Below the pieces are notes generated by a model, which had not been told where the DNA came from, made no database searches, and saw only the letters and a program-made list of their open reading frames with translations. From Clostridia bacterium (GTDB taxonomy: Bacteria > Bacillota_A > Clostridia > Oscillospirales > CAG-272): 6,970 bases of DNA. The position numbers and the translations under genes are program-made. Positions 5,021-6,970 of this stretch are shown in pieces (position 1 is the first letter of the stretch; every line of letters begins with the position of its first letter). The stretch is taken from NCBI GenBank assembly GCA_017408625.1, contig JAFQUG010000163.1:1-6970 (forward strand), read 5' to 3'.

Positions 5021-5704
5021 ATGCAAAGACCCTACATCGGCATTACTTGCTCCAAAACAGCCGAAGGAAAGATCGCCATGAGCCAGAATTACCTCAATTC
5101 TCTCTGGGAAGCAGGTGCTGTTCCGGTCTTTTTGGCGTACACGGAGGATGAAGAAAAGCTTGCCGAATACGCAAACGTTTTCGACGGATTTTTGTTTGCC
5201 GGTGGCGACGATATGGACCCTGCACGCTACGGAGAAGAGAAAATGTTTGAGAGTGTAGAGATCGATGCCGACCGTGATGCGTTTGAGCTTGCACTCTATC
5301 GCCACGTCAAGGCTACGGGCAAGCCCATTCTCGGTATCTGCCGCGGCATTCAGCTGCTCAACGTGGCGGAGGGCGGTACGCTGTATCAGCATATCGACGG
5401 CCACAGACAGACCGAGCAGGGAACGACTACGCTGCAAAAGACCTTGGTTTACAAGGGTTCGATGCTGTATTCTCTGACAGAGTGCGAGGAGATCTTGGTC
5501 AACACCTTCCACCATCAGAACATCAAGGCTCTTGCCCCCACGCTGACGGCAGATGCCGAGAGTGAGGACGGTTATATCGAGGCCGTGCACATGGAAGGGC
5601 ACAGGTTTTATCTCGCCGTGCAGTGGCATCCCGAGATCTTCCGCGCGCAAAGCCCCGCTATGCAAAGGTTGTTTGCGTCGTTTGCAGACGCTTGTCGGAG
5701 TTAA
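5021..5704 (+). CDS. Class I glutamine amidotransferase-like hydrolase (peptidase C26, PuuD type)
   Basis: With the ATG at 5021 the protein is 227 residues, slightly shorter than E. coli PuuD (about 254). It begins RPYIGITC, typical of the family. The oxyanion region FAGGDDMDPARYGE lies at about 59-72. The nucleophile elbow GICRGIQLLN has Cys107, VNTFHHQ (160-166) is the family-typical motif, and VQWHPE supplies His203 and Glu205, completing a Cys-His-Glu triad. PuuD hydrolyses gamma-glutamyl-GABA in putrescine degradation; other members act on other gamma-glutamyl amides, so the substrate here is unknown. No other Puu-pathway gene is visible, which argues against a simple polyamine operon. 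The gap to the gene before is 29 nt and to rarA only 3 nt, so co-transcription is very likely. Confidence 0.92.
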   Translation: MQRPYIGITCSKTAEGKIAMSQNYLNSLWEAGAVPVFLAYTEDEEKLAEYANVFDGFLFAGGDDMDPARYGEEKMFESVEIDADRDAFELALYRHVKATGKPILGICRGIQLLNVAEGGTLYQHIDGHRQTEQGTTTLQKTLVYKGSMLYSLTECEEILVNTFHHQNIKALAPTLTADAESEDGYIEAVHMEGHRFYLAVQWHPEIFRAQSPAMQRLFASFADACRS

Positions 5705-5707
5705 GGT

Positions 5708-6925
5708 ATGAAAAATATGCAACTGGCGGACATTCTCCGCCCTAAAACGCTGGATGAGATCGTCGGGCAAGAACATTTGTTCGGCCCTCGCGGTGTGGTC
5801 AGACGCATGATCGCAGGCGGCAGGATCACAAATATGATCTTTTTTGGTCCTCCCGGCACGGGAAAGACCACGGCTGCCTCTGCCATTGCGGCAGCGTCGG
5901 GCATGCAATTTCGCAAGCTCAACGCCACACACGCATCCACGCAGGACATCAAGGACATCATCGCCGAGACCAACAACATTTTCGGCTCGGGCGGAATTCT
6001 CTTGTATCTTGACGAGATCCAGTATTTTAACAGAAAACAGCAGCAAACTCTGCTGGAATACATGGAGGACGGCAGAATCACGCTGATCGCCTCCACCACC
6101 GAAAATCCCCATTTTTACGTATATAACGCGATCATTTCACGCTCTTCGCTGTTTGAATTCAAGCCCGTATCGCCCGAGAGCGGAGCAAAAATGCTCAGAC
6201 GCGCGCTGGACTACCTCAACGAGGAGCACGGGACAAATAAAACGGCATCGGACGAATTGCTTTGCTACGTGGCAAAGGCCGCGGGCGGAGACGTCAGACG
6301 CGCGATTGGGCTGTTTGAGAACGCGTTTTTCTCGGCAGACGGCGAGATTTTGCGCGAGCACGCCGATGCATTCAAAAGCGGCATCGGAAATTACGGTGAC
6401 GACGCCCATTACGATCTGCTATCCTGCCTGCAAAAGTCCATTCGCGGCTCAGATCCCGATGCGGCGGCATTTTACACGGCCAAATTGCTGGAATCGGGCG
6501 AGTTGATCTCGGTTTGCAGACGCCTGCAGGTGATTGCAAACGAGGACATCGGCGCGGCTTATCCCATGGCAGCAGTGATCACACGCGCATGCTGTGAGTC
6601 TGCCAAGGAGCTGGGCATGCCCGAGGCGAGAATTCCGCTCGGAAATGCGGCAATCATTCTGGCAACCTCACCCAAATCGAATGCCACACATATCGCGCTG
6701 GATGCAGCGCTGGAGGATGTACGGGCAGGGAAAGGGAACGAGATCCCCGAGCATTTGCAAAGCCCGCTGAATAAAGGGTATAAGTACCCGCACGATTTCC
6801 CGAATCATTACGTCAATCAGCAGTATCTGCCCAATGACATCAAGGACAGAAAGTATTATACACCCGCGCAGAATAAGACCGAACAGGCCGCCGCGGAGTA
6901 TTGGAAGAAGATCAAGGGGAACTGA
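5708..6925 (+). CDS. rarA: RarA (MgsA), AAA+ ATPase of replication-associated recombination
   Basis: This 405-residue protein belongs to the RarA/MgsA/WRNIP1 family, related to clamp-loader and RuvB ATPases. It acts at stalled or gapped replication forks together with single-strand binding protein. It opens with LADILRPKTLDEIVGQEHL. Walker A is GPPGTGKT (47-54), Walker B ILLYLDEI (97-104), the sensor 1 region ASTTENP (128-134), the arginine finger SRSS (144-147) and the sensor 2 region GDVRR (194-198). The C-terminal half, with NEDIGAAYP and the final PNHYVNQQYLP region, is the family's oligomerisation domain. Length is near the bacterial norm (about 420-450). GGAG (5697-5700), inside the end of the hydrolase gene, is 7 nt before the ATG. 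It ends the operon, and its repair role makes the SOS-box-like repeat upstream of the operon more interesting. Confidence 0.96.
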   Translation: MKNMQLADILRPKTLDEIVGQEHLFGPRGVVRRMIAGGRITNMIFFGPPGTGKTTAASAIAAASGMQFRKLNATHASTQDIKDIIAETNNIFGSGGILLYLDEIQYFNRKQQQTLLEYMEDGRITLIASTTENPHFYVYNAIISRSSLFEFKPVSPESGAKMLRRALDYLNEEHGTNKTASDELLCYVAKAAGGDVRRAIGLFENAFFSADGEILREHADAFKSGIGNYGDDAHYDLLSCLQKSIRGSDPDAAAFYTAKLLESGELISVCRRLQVIANEDIGAAYPMAAVITRACCESAKELGMPEARIPLGNAAIILATSPKSNATHIALDAALEDVRAGKGNEIPEHLQSPLNKGYKYPHDFPNHYVNQQYLPNDIKDRKYYTPAQNKTEQAAAEYWKKIKGN

Positions 6926-6950
6926 CCCAAGCAAATGCCCTAAACTCACG

Positions 6951-6969
6951 AAAGTTTTGATCAAACTTT
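6951..6969. repeat. Inverted repeat after rarA, cut by the window edge; possible terminator
   Basis: The arms AAAGTTT (6951-6957) and AAACTTT (6963-6969) flank the loop TGATC and lead into a T-run at the window end. It starts 26 nt after the rarA stop. The stem is AT-rich and weak, so terminator function is uncertain without the next bases. Confidence 0.45.
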
Positions 6970-6970
6970 T

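Noticed and set aside
5000..6112. A 370-codon - strand reading frame opposite the hydrolase and rarA
   Set aside because: Shadow of two certain genes; no domain recognised.

Overview
The window looks like an origin-proximal chromosome segment of a Bacillota bacterium, most likely class Clostridia. This rests on the gene order rsmG – Noc/ParB-like gene – parA – parB, on consensus Bacillus-type parS sites, on strong AGGAGG-type ribosome binding sites, and on Clostridia-like SerRS and RarA sequences. Overall base composition is moderate, near 50% GC, and serS and the downstream genes are richer in G/C-ending codons than the first two genes. All genes read on the + strand. The exact family (perhaps Oscillospirales) is a guess.

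Region 1 (1-350): the last 62 codons of rsmG (16S rRNA m7G methyltransferase) end in an intrinsic terminator whose loop contains the stop codon. An extended -10 promoter follows and drives a short gene. Region 2 (351-890): a 179-residue protein of the ParB/Noc family that keeps the helix-turn-helix and a C-terminal dimerisation-like segment but starts after the CTP-binding domain. Its four specificity positions read Q-K-Q-R, close to the Q-K-K-R set of Noc and unlike ParB. Region 3 (891-1233): a dense intergenic centromere with five parS sites in 173 bp, then an AT-rich stretch and the parA promoter. Region 4 (1234-4216): parA, parB and serS, closely spaced and probably co-transcribed. ParA and ParB, acting on the parS cluster, would separate newly replicated origins and load SMC.

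Region 5 (4217-6925): a 20-bp tandem repeat, each unit carrying AGAAC-N4-GTTCT, sits just ahead of a second operon. The operon holds a two-helix membrane protein of unknown function, a class I glutamine-amidotransferase-like hydrolase (peptidase C26 / PuuD type) and rarA, the AAA+ ATPase that acts at stalled replication forks. The GAAC-N4-GTTC core is the Bacillota LexA (SOS) box pattern, so this operon may be damage-inducible; the same repeat could alternatively act as two weak terminators. An inverted repeat after rarA is cut by the window edge.

The two signals most worth follow-up are the CTPase-less Noc-like protein beside the five-site parS array, and the paired SOS-box-like operators ahead of the rarA operon.
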